DNA of 64,000 nucleotides from Brevibacillus humidisoli. Its GTDB lineage: Bacteria; Bacillota; Bacilli; Brevibacillales; Brevibacillaceae. The stretch covers positions 372,001-436,000 of the forward strand of contig NZ_CP087263.1 in assembly GCF_020923435.1 (NCBI RefSeq), given 5' to 3'. The notes beneath the pieces are model-generated. The model saw only the letters and a list, made by a program, of their open reading frames with translations, was not told the DNA's origin and did no database searches. Within the stretch, counting starts at the first letter, position 1, and each line of letters begins with the position of its first letter. The position numbers and the translations under genes were made by a program. Positions 24,482 to 33,120 of the stretch are shown here, piece by piece.

Positions 24482-24680
24482 ATTTAGAAGGCAGGATAAG
24501 GGGGCTCCGCCCCGTCATCCACAGATTGCAGACAAAGCCTGCAACAATACATTTTTAAACATCCGTAAGGTGGCGGAGGAAAGATCAGATGTTGTATCTT
24601 TCATCCGTTTTTGCATAAAAACGCTTGATGCAACTAGGGTTTTGACCTCCGTCTACACATCATTGGGGAAAGGAGAGGGA
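24482..24680. other. Candidate oriT region
   Basis: Non-coding stretch directly upstream of the RHH accessory and relaxase genes. It holds several short inverted repeats: GGGGC/GCCCC near 24501-24513, TTGCAG/CTGCAA (24526-24544) and TTGCAT/ATGCAA (24611-24633). It also holds three CATCC motifs, two of them CATCCGT (24560 and 24602), reminiscent of the (C/T)ATCCTG(C/T) nick core of MOBP relaxases. Position and structure fit an origin of transfer; the nick site is not established. Confidence 0.45.
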
Positions 24681-24682
24681 AC

Positions 24683-25069
24683 GTGCCGCGTTACAAGAAA
24701 AAGCCAGAACTTCGTTTTGTGGTGACGGAAGACATTTACGAGATCTTGAAGAAAATAGCAGATCGGAGAGGGGAGACGATGGCCGAGGTCGCAAGAAAAA
24801 TTATTGTTCGCTCAGTCTCCGAAGAGGCAGCTAAAGACGGGATGGATTACGTAGCGGCTACCTTGCGAGATTGTCTTCGGGATTCACTCAAACCCCTAGA
24901 AGACAGATTGGCAAAAATCAACGCGAAGGTTGCTGTCACCTCCGGAACGTCGATGTACATGTCCATGCAGGTCATCGAGGAGGCCGGTTATGATTCACAG
25001 GATATCTACACCAAGGCACGAAAGAAAGCTGTCGCTCTATTGCAGGAACGTGAAGGTGACACGTTGTGA
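24683..25069 (+). CDS. RHH-type relaxosome accessory protein
   Basis: 128 aa from GTG 24683 (AGGAGAGGG upstream). The N-terminus has the ribbon-helix-helix pattern LRFVVTEDIYEILKKIADRR-GETMAEVARKII, and the rest is helical. It overlaps the relaxase start by GTGA (25066-25069). Accessory proteins of this kind bind oriT and recruit the relaxase. Lying immediately downstream of the candidate oriT supports that. Confidence 0.72.
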   Translation: MPRYKKKPELRFVVTEDIYEILKKIADRRGETMAEVARKIIVRSVSEEAAKDGMDYVAATLRDCLRDSLKPLEDRLAKINAKVAVTSGTSMYMSMQVIEEAGYDSQDIYTKARKKAVALLQEREGDTL

Positions 25070-26328
25070 GCCGGGTTGCAAGCCCACTCGTCGTGAAGAT
25101 TGGCTTTTATACGTCCACTAAGGCGAATACAGCCAAAAACAAAGCACACGTCAATTACATTGCGACCAGGCCGGGAGCTGTAAAAGAAGTAGAGCCCCTT
25201 TACGAAGATTTCATCGATCCGGGGACAGCTGTTGGCCACATTAAATACGCCCAGGAGCGTCCGGGGAGTCACGGATTATTTGGACCTACGGAGGAAACGC
25301 ATCTGGATGACATCAAAAAGGAGTTAGGAAAACATCAAGGTGTTGTTTGGAGGCTCATCGTTAGCCTACGTGAGGAAGATGCCAAACGTTTGGATATGAC
25401 GACCCGCCGACAGTGGGAACAAAAATTACGTGCCGCTCTTCCAGATGTTGCAGACAAAATGGGCATACCACTTTCAAACCTTCGGTGGTGTGCCGCGTTT
25501 CATAAAGAACCTGGTCATCCGCATGTACACGTCATGCTGTGGGAAAAGGAACCGAAGAGAACAAGAGGGAAACTTTCACATGCAGAACGAAAGGACGTCC
25601 GTCGCACATTGGCTAAAGAAATCTATGCGGAAGAGAGATTGCACCTCAGCCGAGAAAAAACAGCGGAACGAGACCTTGTCCGCGAGATGGTCAAAGAAGA
25701 CGTGGACAAGATATTGTCATTACGGCAAGATCTACAACAACACCGAGAGGATGTGGTCCTGGAGCTCAAGATGACGGGACAGGGAGGCAAGGAGATTGCG
25801 CCTGGTGCCCCCACTGCACTCGCCCGTGAATTGCAATTGAGACTTGATGCGCTAGCGCAGCAGATGCCGACGAGAGGACGGATCGTGTTCAAGTTTATGC
25901 CGGAAGAGGTCAAGCAGAAAGTAATGGATATGGCCGATTGGGTTTTACAACAACCTGGAGTAAAGCAGCATGTTCGGAACTATTTACAGGCTCATGAGGG
26001 ACTAGCACGAATCCATGTACTACATCCAGATAAACGCAAAGAAGCGCAGAAAAGTGCTTATGAGGATCTCCAAAAACGGGTAAGTCAGGTCTTGCTAAAA
26101 GCGGCAGCGGATATCGATCGGGGTAGGAATCAAGAGCAGGAAGAGAGCTTGCAGGTGGTCCATGACCCGGTACATACGATATCAGCTTCGGTATCCGTTT
26201 CCCAATTTGTGTTCGGCAGCATCTTTCGTACCATCCAACGGGAGAGGGATAAAGCCGAAGCGAAAGCAGCATGGAAACAGCGAAAGAACGGAAGAAAGAG
26301 AAAAAGGAGCAAGGAAAGGGGGATATGA
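25066..26328 (+). CDS. MobP3-type conjugative relaxase
   Basis: 420 aa from GTG 25066. MobP3-like landmarks in order: VNYIATRPGA near the N-terminus (candidate catalytic Tyr), ERPGSHGLFG, VVWRLIVSLREEDAKRLD, and the three-His metal motif GHPHVHVMLW at about 150-159. The C-terminal half is helical and basic. It should nick oriT, stay covalently attached to the 5' end and be pumped out by the VirD4/VirB4 system encoded next. GTG start and overlap with the RHH gene show tight coupling. Confidence 0.87.
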   Translation: MSRVASPLVVKIGFYTSTKANTAKNKAHVNYIATRPGAVKEVEPLYEDFIDPGTAVGHIKYAQERPGSHGLFGPTEETHLDDIKKELGKHQGVVWRLIVSLREEDAKRLDMTTRRQWEQKLRAALPDVADKMGIPLSNLRWCAAFHKEPGHPHVHVMLWEKEPKRTRGKLSHAERKDVRRTLAKEIYAEERLHLSREKTAERDLVREMVKEDVDKILSLRQDLQQHREDVVLELKMTGQGGKEIAPGAPTALARELQLRLDALAQQMPTRGRIVFKFMPEEVKQKVMDMADWVLQQPGVKQHVRNYLQAHEGLARIHVLHPDKRKEAQKSAYEDLQKRVSQVLLKAAADIDRGRNQEQEESLQVVHDPVHTISASVSVSQFVFGSIFRTIQRERDKAEAKAAWKQRKNGRKRKRSKERGI

Positions 26329-26331
26329 CCC

Positions 26332-28233
26332 GTGTCAAAGAAAGCTCGGTTTGCGTTTTCATTGATTTCGCTCGAAGTGGTACTTCTTCCGTATCTGCTG
26401 GCGTTCTTGTGGTTGCTGAAAGAAACCCAAACGATTCGTGGCTTGCAGGATGTGTGGTTATCACACGTGACAACTGAACCGATCGGCACATACCTAAACG
26501 TTTTGAGCGATCCGACTTTGCTCAAAACTTTTTTGTTGCTTCAGGTCATCGTGGGGGCCTTTCTCCTCCAATTTCTTTGGCGACCAGAGAACAAGGTCCT
26601 CCGGCAAAAAAAGAGACGGTTGCGGGAGGGAGTCGGTGGTCCAGAAGCAGCAGGTGATGGACAACACGGTACAAGTCGGTGGCAAACCGAGGAGGAGCTG
26701 GATGCTTCGACTACGGTTTGGTATACCAATAAGCCACCACAAGAAACCGGATTAGTTATCGGCATGAGGAACGCCGGGAGAAAAAAGTTGAAGGTCTGGA
26801 AAATCACCAGAGATGGCCACAACCTGATCATCGGGGCAACTCGGTCTGGGAAGTCTCGCAGGTTGGTATTGCCGAGTATATGGAGCATTGCCCAAAAAGG
26901 GGAGAGCATGATTCTCTCAGACCCAAAAGGGGAGCTGTACGCACGTTCCCATAAATATTTACGGGAGCGTGGATACGAAGTGGTAATGCTTGATTTCCGT
27001 AATCCAAAAAGGGGAAATTACTGGAACCTGATGGATCCCATCATCCGGGGGATGGAAGAAGATGAATATGCCCGAGCTTCCGAGGCAGCCTGGGATATCG
27101 CTCATACCATCGTCCATCAAAAGCAGCATAATGGTGATCCGATTTGGGCAAACGGGCAAGAGAGTATCATTGCTGCACTCATGCAATTAGTTGCCGCAGA
27201 AGCCCAAATGGATGAGGAGAAACACCTTCATTCTGTTTACACCATCCTGTCAGAAATGGGAGAAACGATTCAGCTCCCCAATGGAATGGACTATAATCCC
27301 TTGCTGCAGTATTTGAGGAATCTTCCCATGGGGCACGTGGCACGAATGGCGTTAGCAACTGCTCGAGTCTCTCCAGAGAAAATGCGTTCTAGCTTCTTGG
27401 GTGGGGCGACCGTTGACCTTCGACTTTTTGCGGATCCATCTATAGCTCGGATGACGAGTAAACAAGACCATGACCTCGCGGGCCCTGGAAGACAAAAAAC
27501 GGCGGTGTTTATGATCATCCCGGACGAGAAATCAACAAGGCATGTGCTGGCAACTTTGTACGTTTCGCAAACCTATGAGGCTCTAGTCCAATTGGCAAAC
27601 CAGAACCACGGACGCCTGCCTGTCCGTGTGCACTATCTCTTGGACGAATTTGGAAACCTACCACCGGTTCCTGACTTCGGTACGAAGATTACGGTATCAG
27701 CGGGACGGGGGATTCTGTTTAATCTCATCATTCAGGATCTTGGTCAAATCCGCAAAAAATATAAAGACGATTACACGACGATCATCGGGAACTGCCAGAC
27801 ATGGATATACCTTTTGACACGGGATATTGATACAGCAAAGCAGTTGAGTGAGATGACGGGAAAATATACGGTTGCGACACAAAATCACTCGGCCAATGTG
27901 CAGACGAAGAGCATCTCAACTGGCTATTCAAGTGGCTTAACAAGCCGCCCGCTGTTGATGCCGGATGAGATCCTGCGATTTCCCCAAGATCAGGCGTTGG
28001 TGCTGCAAGCGAGGCAATTTCCGGCGATTACTCCATTACCTGACCTTTCTTTCTGGCCAGCAGATGGAGACTTGGAAGAGGCGGACGATCATTACGACAA
28101 ACCCATAACGTCCGAACCGGTTCGGGTATGGATTCCGGGAATGGAAGAGTCAGACGAAACTCCCCTCTACGAATATCCGGATGAGCCAGAAAGAAAGAAA
28201 AAATCAATCTTCGATGAAGATAAGGAGGACTAA
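26332..28233 (+). CDS. VirD4/TraG-type coupling ATPase (T4CP)
   Basis: 633 aa from GTG 26332. Two N-terminal membrane helices (about 8-30, 66-83), then a RecA-like motor with Walker A GATRSGKSRRLVLPS (about 168-182), the VirD4-typical SDPKGELYARS and Walker B VHYLLDEFGNLPP (about 432-444). The coupling protein recruits the relaxase-DNA complex and feeds it to the type IV channel. The acidic C-terminal tail is typical of substrate-docking ends. It starts 3 bases after the relaxase. Confidence 0.93.
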   Translation: MSKKARFAFSLISLEVVLLPYLLAFLWLLKETQTIRGLQDVWLSHVTTEPIGTYLNVLSDPTLLKTFLLLQVIVGAFLLQFLWRPENKVLRQKKRRLREGVGGPEAAGDGQHGTSRWQTEEELDASTTVWYTNKPPQETGLVIGMRNAGRKKLKVWKITRDGHNLIIGATRSGKSRRLVLPSIWSIAQKGESMILSDPKGELYARSHKYLRERGYEVVMLDFRNPKRGNYWNLMDPIIRGMEEDEYARASEAAWDIAHTIVHQKQHNGDPIWANGQESIIAALMQLVAAEAQMDEEKHLHSVYTILSEMGETIQLPNGMDYNPLLQYLRNLPMGHVARMALATARVSPEKMRSSFLGGATVDLRLFADPSIARMTSKQDHDLAGPGRQKTAVFMIIPDEKSTRHVLATLYVSQTYEALVQLANQNHGRLPVRVHYLLDEFGNLPPVPDFGTKITVSAGRGILFNLIIQDLGQIRKKYKDDYTTIIGNCQTWIYLLTRDIDTAKQLSEMTGKYTVATQNHSANVQTKSISTGYSSGLTSRPLLMPDEILRFPQDQALVLQARQFPAITPLPDLSFWPADGDLEEADDHYDKPITSEPVRVWIPGMEESDETPLYEYPDEPERKKKSIFDEDKED

Positions 28234-28236
28234 CAC

Positions 28237-28566
28237 ATGAAGAAATATCTTGCCGCTATCATACTGTTTGTCAGTCAACTTATGACGACATATGCTGTTT
28301 ATGCCGCCAAAGACAATATTTTAGTGACAGGAACGAAAGCTCTGCTCAATGATGCGTTGTTTTGGATTCTGATCCTGATTCCCGTTGCAGCTGCCGTAGC
28401 CATTGCATGGGCAAATTTTCAAAAGAAAGGAACGGAAGAACCGGCAGAGATCGCAGCCAAGGACAAGCTGATCAAAAAGTATATCTGGGCTGCGATAATT
28501 GGTGAGTGTTCGGCTGCTATTGTCAAACTCGTTTTGAGCTATTACGGTGTGACTGCGGACATATAA
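28237..28566 (+). CDS. VirB2/TrbC-like small membrane protein (pilin candidate)
   Basis: 109 aa with a signal-peptide-like N-terminus (KYLAAIILFVSQLMTTYAVYA) and two further helices (about 39-62 and 82-105). Size and topology match the VirB2/TrbC-like subunits found between virD4 and virB6/virB3 in Gram-positive conjugation loci. Sequence itself is not diagnostic. Confidence 0.55.
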   Translation: MKKYLAAIILFVSQLMTTYAVYAAKDNILVTGTKALLNDALFWILILIPVAAAVAIAWANFQKKGTEEPAEIAAKDKLIKKYIWAAIIGECSAAIVKLVLSYYGVTADI

Positions 28567-28582
28567 GAAGGGGGTATTTCAC

Positions 28583-29434
28583 TTGGATTGGATAAAACAG
28601 CTGATCCATGAATCCGTGATGTACTCCATGCAGAAACAGGTGGAGTCAATCGTCAACGAATACATGGGAGCACTCGTGTATTTGCGTGAAATCATCCTTG
28701 ACCTGTTAGCAAGCCATTATTTTACGCAAGCGATCCTCTACGTTCAGGGGATCGCTGCTTTAGTATTGGTGGTAAAAATCTCCTTTGAAGCCTGGAGTAC
28801 TCACATCCTGCGATTAAACGGAGATCCGGATGCGGATCCAGAAGGTTTGCTAAAGGGGGGGATTGCGTCTGGGGCAATAATCGCGACAGCTCCGTGGATT
28901 GTACAACAGGTGTGGATGTTTGGTCTATCTATTCAGAGAGACATTACGCAGTTACCAGGGACAGATTTGGGGTTTGAGCAAGATGCGCTCCTGAACTTCT
29001 TTCTCAATTGCCTTACTCTACCCGGTACCCTCTTTCTAGGGGTCATAGCCGCTCTGCTGATTTATCTACTTGTTGTGTTTCAAAGTATTATCTTTGCCAT
29101 TGAAACCAGCATCCTGGTGTTAATTGGTATGTGGATGGCATTGGGGTTGACGAATCCCCAATCCAGTTCATTTCAAATATGGTGGAAAGACCTACTGGGT
29201 ACCACCTTATTGCCTGGGGTACAATTACTGACTTTGAAGGGTGCCTTTGTCTTCTGGACTGATGTAAACGGGACGCCTGGGTTAAAATTACTTCTGTTTA
29301 TCTTATTGATGTTTGTCGCTTATAGGCTACCGCAACGAATACAAATGTATGTAGCATATTCGAGCAGCGGAGTTGGGAGAACAACGGTGAATATGGCGCA
29401 AACGGTGCTTACAAAACTCTTGATGAAGAGGTGA
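28583..29434 (+). CDS. VirB6/TrbL-like polytopic channel protein
   Basis: 283 aa from TTG 28583 (AAGGGGGT upstream). About five to six hydrophobic segments (about 42-68, 88-110, 134-160, 165-190, 205-225, 228-248). N-terminal amphipathic part and a C-terminal basic end. Position between the VirB2-like and VirB3-like genes and the topology fit the VirB6/PrgH class of conjugation channel proteins. Confidence 0.65.
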   Translation: MDWIKQLIHESVMYSMQKQVESIVNEYMGALVYLREIILDLLASHYFTQAILYVQGIAALVLVVKISFEAWSTHILRLNGDPDADPEGLLKGGIASGAIIATAPWIVQQVWMFGLSIQRDITQLPGTDLGFEQDALLNFFLNCLTLPGTLFLGVIAALLIYLLVVFQSIIFAIETSILVLIGMWMALGLTNPQSSSFQIWWKDLLGTTLLPGVQLLTLKGAFVFWTDVNGTPGLKLLLFILLMFVAYRLPQRIQMYVAYSSSGVGRTTVNMAQTVLTKLLMKR

Positions 29435-29440
29435 TAGGGA

Positions 29441-29746
29441 ATGTACCTAATCCCCAAAAATGTGAACACACGATTCGAATTTCGGGACGGGGTAGGATGG
29501 AAAGAGATAGTGGTCATGCTGGCTGGTGTGGGAGTCGGACTGATCCTCTTTTTTCTACTGGGTTTGTTCTCTACTGGTTTGTTTATTCGACTGATCCTTT
29601 TGGCTGCCCCGATTATCGGGGCGTTTTTCCTCATCCAGCCGCACCCAATGACCAAACAATCGGTTCTAGATACGTTGTGGATGGCTCATCGTTTTCGTCG
29701 CTCGAAGAAACGATACTTGTATAAGTTTGGAGGAGATCGGGTATGA
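29441..29746 (+). CDS. PrgI/VirB3-like conjugation protein
   Basis: 101 aa. N-terminal MYLIPKNVNTRFEFRDGVG is typical of PrgI/VirB3 proteins, then two close helices (about 24-45 and 48-65) and a basic tail ending in KKRYLYKFGGDRV. Overlaps the next gene by ATGA. VirB3 anchors VirB4 at the membrane, and VirB4-type genes follow. Confidence 0.75.
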   Translation: MYLIPKNVNTRFEFRDGVGWKEIVVMLAGVGVGLILFFLLGLFSTGLFIRLILLAAPIIGAFFLIQPHPMTKQSVLDTLWMAHRFRRSKKRYLYKFGGDRV

Positions 29747-30387
29747 ACTTGAATAAGCTGAAGGAGTTCCTCCCTCGCAAGATAACGCAACATCATCAGA
29801 AAGGAAGCGTCCAATCCTGGATACCGGTTCAGGACGTGGCAGAGCACCATATGACTCGTCAGGATCGCTGGCATGTTGCAGGAATACGAGTTTCTCCAAA
29901 AAATATTGATTTATTAAGTCAACGAGAGCGGAAAAGATTAATCCACCATCTCAAGGAAGTGCAAAACGGACTCCGTGGTCACTATCAGATCTATTGTGTT
30001 GGCCGCTCAGTAGATTTGGATGGGTACATGTCCCATTTGGAAGAGATAAAGGCCAAAACTGAGGATCCGATTCGAAAGAAAATTCTTCAGTCACAAATTA
30101 AACAAGCTGCACAAACGGCGATTTCCGGCGAGTCACTGGAAACGCTATTTTTTATTCTATTTGCCGCAGAACACAAAGCGGAGCTGATCGAACTCGTCAA
30201 GCATCTGGTAACGGAACTGCGAAACAAGGGAATCGGCTGTTACGTGTGTGATCACAAGGAGTTGATGGACATGCAATTTGTCTTCACCCATCCTGTTCAG
30301 GCCGCTTACGAACGGATACCGGAAGATACCAAAGATTATTTACCGCCACAATTTTTGAATCCGGAAAGGATGAAAGCACTTGGCTAA
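29743..30387 (+). CDS. VirB4 N-terminal-domain-like protein
   Basis: 214 aa, no P-loop. The pattern WHVAGIRVSPKNIDLLSQRERKRLI, then YQIYCVGRSVDLDGYMSHLE and a hydrophobic-helical segment ending in DHKELMDMQFVFTHP, resembles the N-terminal domain of VirB4/TrbE proteins. The neighbouring VirB4 already has its own N-terminal domain, so this seems an extra, separately encoded copy. It overlaps the VirB4 start by 8 bases. It could be a docking subunit between VirB3 and VirB4. Confidence 0.55.
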   Translation: MNLNKLKEFLPRKITQHHQKGSVQSWIPVQDVAEHHMTRQDRWHVAGIRVSPKNIDLLSQRERKRLIHHLKEVQNGLRGHYQIYCVGRSVDLDGYMSHLEEIKAKTEDPIRKKILQSQIKQAAQTAISGESLETLFFILFAAEHKAELIELVKHLVTELRNKGIGCYVCDHKELMDMQFVFTHPVQAAYERIPEDTKDYLPPQFLNPERMKALG

Positions 30388-32185
30388 GAATCCGAAAAAA
30401 ACGGCTCCGGCCATGGGAAACTTTCTTGACTTGATCAGCCCATCCGCTTTGAAATTTGAGGAAAGGCGGGTCGTAGTGGGTGACCAATATCAACAGATTC
30501 TGGTGATCGTCGATTACCCGGAGAGTGTAGAAGTGGCTTGGCTCTCCCGTGTCGCCAATCTCCCTGGTGTGGTATGCAGCATCCACGTAGAATCCACATC
30601 CTCTGCAGACCTGTTGGACCATTTGAAAGTAGCCATGGGAGAACTGCAAGGAAAACTCCTGCAAGGCGGTAATCCATACTCTTCGATGATGACGGAAAAG
30701 AAATTTAACCACGCGAAGGAACTGGTCAAAAAAATAACGGATGAGCAGCAATGTGTTTTCCACGTAACCGTTGTTCTTGGGGTAACTGCTCCTAATGAAA
30801 AAACACTACGAGCAAGAGTGAAAAATGTAGAGCAGACGTTAGCTGGTTTACAGCTGCGAGTGCGTACAGCTGTGTATCGGCAGGAAGATGGATATAAGGC
30901 AGCGGGTCCTTGGGTAACGTTGCCAAAGTCGATCCGTGAAATGGGTGCTAGAAATATGCCTGCTGAAAGTGTAGCTGGTTCTTTCCCATTTACCTCAAGT
31001 AACTTAAACGATGGCAGGGGTATCCTTTTGGGAACGGATCGATCAGATGGTGTCGTTCTTCTGGATATTTGGAAGCGCGAGGGAAGTCGCACAAACTCGA
31101 ACATGCTGCTCACCGGTCGTCCGGGTGTCGGAAAATCCACAACCGTGAAAAAAATCATTTACAACGAATACGGTCAAGGCAGAAAAGTCATCAAGATTGA
31201 TCCAGAACGAGAGTACAAAGACTTGTGTCAGTACGTAAAAGGCAACTGGATTAATTGCGGAGGAGGAGCCGGTGGTCGCATTAATCCGTTGCAAGTTCGC
31301 ATCGTACCGTTGGACGATGAAGAGGAGGAAGCCATTGAAAATGGGTTGGCAGAGTACCGTCCTCTTGCGCATCACTTCCAAACGTTGCGAACGTTTTTTT
31401 CTCTCTACTTACGTGACTTGACTGGGGAGGATCAGGCTCGGTTGGAAATGGCGTTGGAGGAGGTGTACCACCGTTTTGACATTCAATGGACCACACGACC
31501 CGAAGACGTGCCTAACGACTCTTGGCCACATATTGGACATCTACATGAGTGGATTGAACAAAGTAGCAGGAAGGCAGCGGAATGGGAGCGACTTGGACTA
31601 CGCCTGCGCAGTGCCGCAAAAGGAGCCGATTCGGCTTTGTGGGCAGGGCATTCCACGATAACGGATCAAGCAGAATTTACCGTTCTGGACATCAAGAATT
31701 TAATGGATGGAAGTCAGAATGTCATTGCAGCCCAATACTTCAACATGCTCACGTGGGCATGGAACGAAATCGCGTTTAATCGGTATATAGAAGTTCTATT
31801 TGGAATGGACGAGGGATATCTCATTGCGGATCCGAAAGCACCCGATGCTCTACGGACCGTCCGAAATATCTCGAAACGAATCAGGAAATACAGAGGGGGC
31901 CTATTCTTCATCACTCATAACTTTGAAGATTTGCTCCATGATGATGTACGACTATACGGTCAGTCACTTATCGATAACCCAACGTATAAGGTCATCATGC
32001 CGCAAGGGGAGAAGGACATTCAGATCCTGACTCCCCTTCTGCATTTATCCGAGCAGGAAGTGGATTTGCTCGAAAAAGGAGGGCGTGGGGATGCTCTCCT
32101 CATCGCAGGTAACCGGAGGCTGTATGTGAAGATCGAGCCGACGACAGAGGAGTTGGAGATTTTCGGTTCGGCGGGTGGCTTGTAA
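30380..32185 (+). CDS. VirB4-type conjugation ATPase
   Basis: 601 aa from TTG 30380. N-terminal domain about 1-220, motor about 235-590 with Walker A TGRPGVGKSTTVKK (about 245-258), VIKIDPEREYKDL, the conserved INPLQ and a Walker-B-like VLFGMDEGYLI (about 472-482). C-terminal ILTPLLHLSEQEVDLL is typical of VirB4. It energises assembly of the type IV channel. It ends with TAATG overlapping the M23 gene. Confidence 0.92.
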   Translation: MAKNPKKTAPAMGNFLDLISPSALKFEERRVVVGDQYQQILVIVDYPESVEVAWLSRVANLPGVVCSIHVESTSSADLLDHLKVAMGELQGKLLQGGNPYSSMMTEKKFNHAKELVKKITDEQQCVFHVTVVLGVTAPNEKTLRARVKNVEQTLAGLQLRVRTAVYRQEDGYKAAGPWVTLPKSIREMGARNMPAESVAGSFPFTSSNLNDGRGILLGTDRSDGVVLLDIWKREGSRTNSNMLLTGRPGVGKSTTVKKIIYNEYGQGRKVIKIDPEREYKDLCQYVKGNWINCGGGAGGRINPLQVRIVPLDDEEEEAIENGLAEYRPLAHHFQTLRTFFSLYLRDLTGEDQARLEMALEEVYHRFDIQWTTRPEDVPNDSWPHIGHLHEWIEQSSRKAAEWERLGLRLRSAAKGADSALWAGHSTITDQAEFTVLDIKNLMDGSQNVIAAQYFNMLTWAWNEIAFNRYIEVLFGMDEGYLIADPKAPDALRTVRNISKRIRKYRGGLFFITHNFEDLLHDDVRLYGQSLIDNPTYKVIMPQGEKDIQILTPLLHLSEQEVDLLEKGGRGDALLIAGNRRLYVKIEPTTEELEIFGSAGGL

Positions 32186-33102
32186 TGCCACTTGCCATCC
32201 GGGTTTTACTCTTTCTTTTACCGAAGAATCGAAACGCGATGGCAGGTGTGATCGGGCTTATCTTCCTGCCGTTCGTGCTGTTTTATGTGATGATTTCATC
32301 TGCCATATCGGTCTTACACGTGCCGGCGATTGAACCGAGTCAGATGGATTTTTATAAAAATGCAGTGGACGCGATACAAAAGGATACAGGGGTCAGGACT
32401 GAATGGCAAGAACTTGTTGCGATTGATGCTGTACGGTTCAACCAGGATTTTCAGAAGGCATCTCCCACTGGCGCCAGGAGATTGGCTCGTAAGTTCATCC
32501 GAATTGAAAAGGAGACCAATGAGAAGGGAGAGGTTGAAACCCATTACTACAAGAAATCTCTCGAAACAGTCGTAGAGGAAATGATACAAGATGGTCTGCT
32601 GGTCGAAGGTGACCTACAAAGAATCAAGCAATATCTATTGTTGCCATGGGATACGGGAGGTGTTGGTTCTCTCCCTGATGGGTATGTGCCGGTTCCTAGT
32701 GAGGGTGGACTGGTGTTTCCTGTAGTAGGGCAATGGGTTGTCACAGACGGTTTTCATGAGCGAATCAATCCGGTTACCGGGAGATATGAATTCCACCGTG
32801 GGATTGACCTGGCTGCAGAGAGCGGTACACCTGTGGTGGCTGCAAGGGCAGGGAAAATTGTTTTTGCAGATGAGAATGGCAGCGCGGGTAACGAAGTGAA
32901 AATCGATCATGGTGACGGCACGAAAACAAGGTATCTCCATCTGGATTCCATTATGGTGCGAAGAGGGCAGTTCGTAGAAGCAGGAGAGCTCATTGGCAGT
33001 GTTGGATCCACCGGACGCTCGACTGGCCCTCACCTTCACTTTGAGTTTCATGTAAATGGTAGACCAGTAGATCCAGCTTTTTATCTATTCTCAAATGACT
33101 GA
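32185..33102 (+). CDS. Membrane-anchored M23 endopeptidase (VirB1-like wall hydrolase)
   Basis: 305 aa. One membrane helix (about 19-45), an extracytoplasmic linker domain (about 55-150), then an M23/LytM domain (about 175-300) with the zinc ligands in FHRGIDLAA and PHLHFEF and the core YLHLDSIMV. Gram-positive conjugation systems use such hydrolases to open peptidoglycan for the channel. Start overlaps the virB4 stop (TAATG). All active-site residues are present. Confidence 0.88.
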   Translation: MPLAIRVLLFLLPKNRNAMAGVIGLIFLPFVLFYVMISSAISVLHVPAIEPSQMDFYKNAVDAIQKDTGVRTEWQELVAIDAVRFNQDFQKASPTGARRLARKFIRIEKETNEKGEVETHYYKKSLETVVEEMIQDGLLVEGDLQRIKQYLLLPWDTGGVGSLPDGYVPVPSEGGLVFPVVGQWVVTDGFHERINPVTGRYEFHRGIDLAAESGTPVVAARAGKIVFADENGSAGNEVKIDHGDGTKTRYLHLDSIMVRRGQFVEAGELIGSVGSTGRSTGPHLHFEFHVNGRPVDPAFYLFSND

Positions 33103-33120
33103 ACGAAGGAGTGAGGAAAG

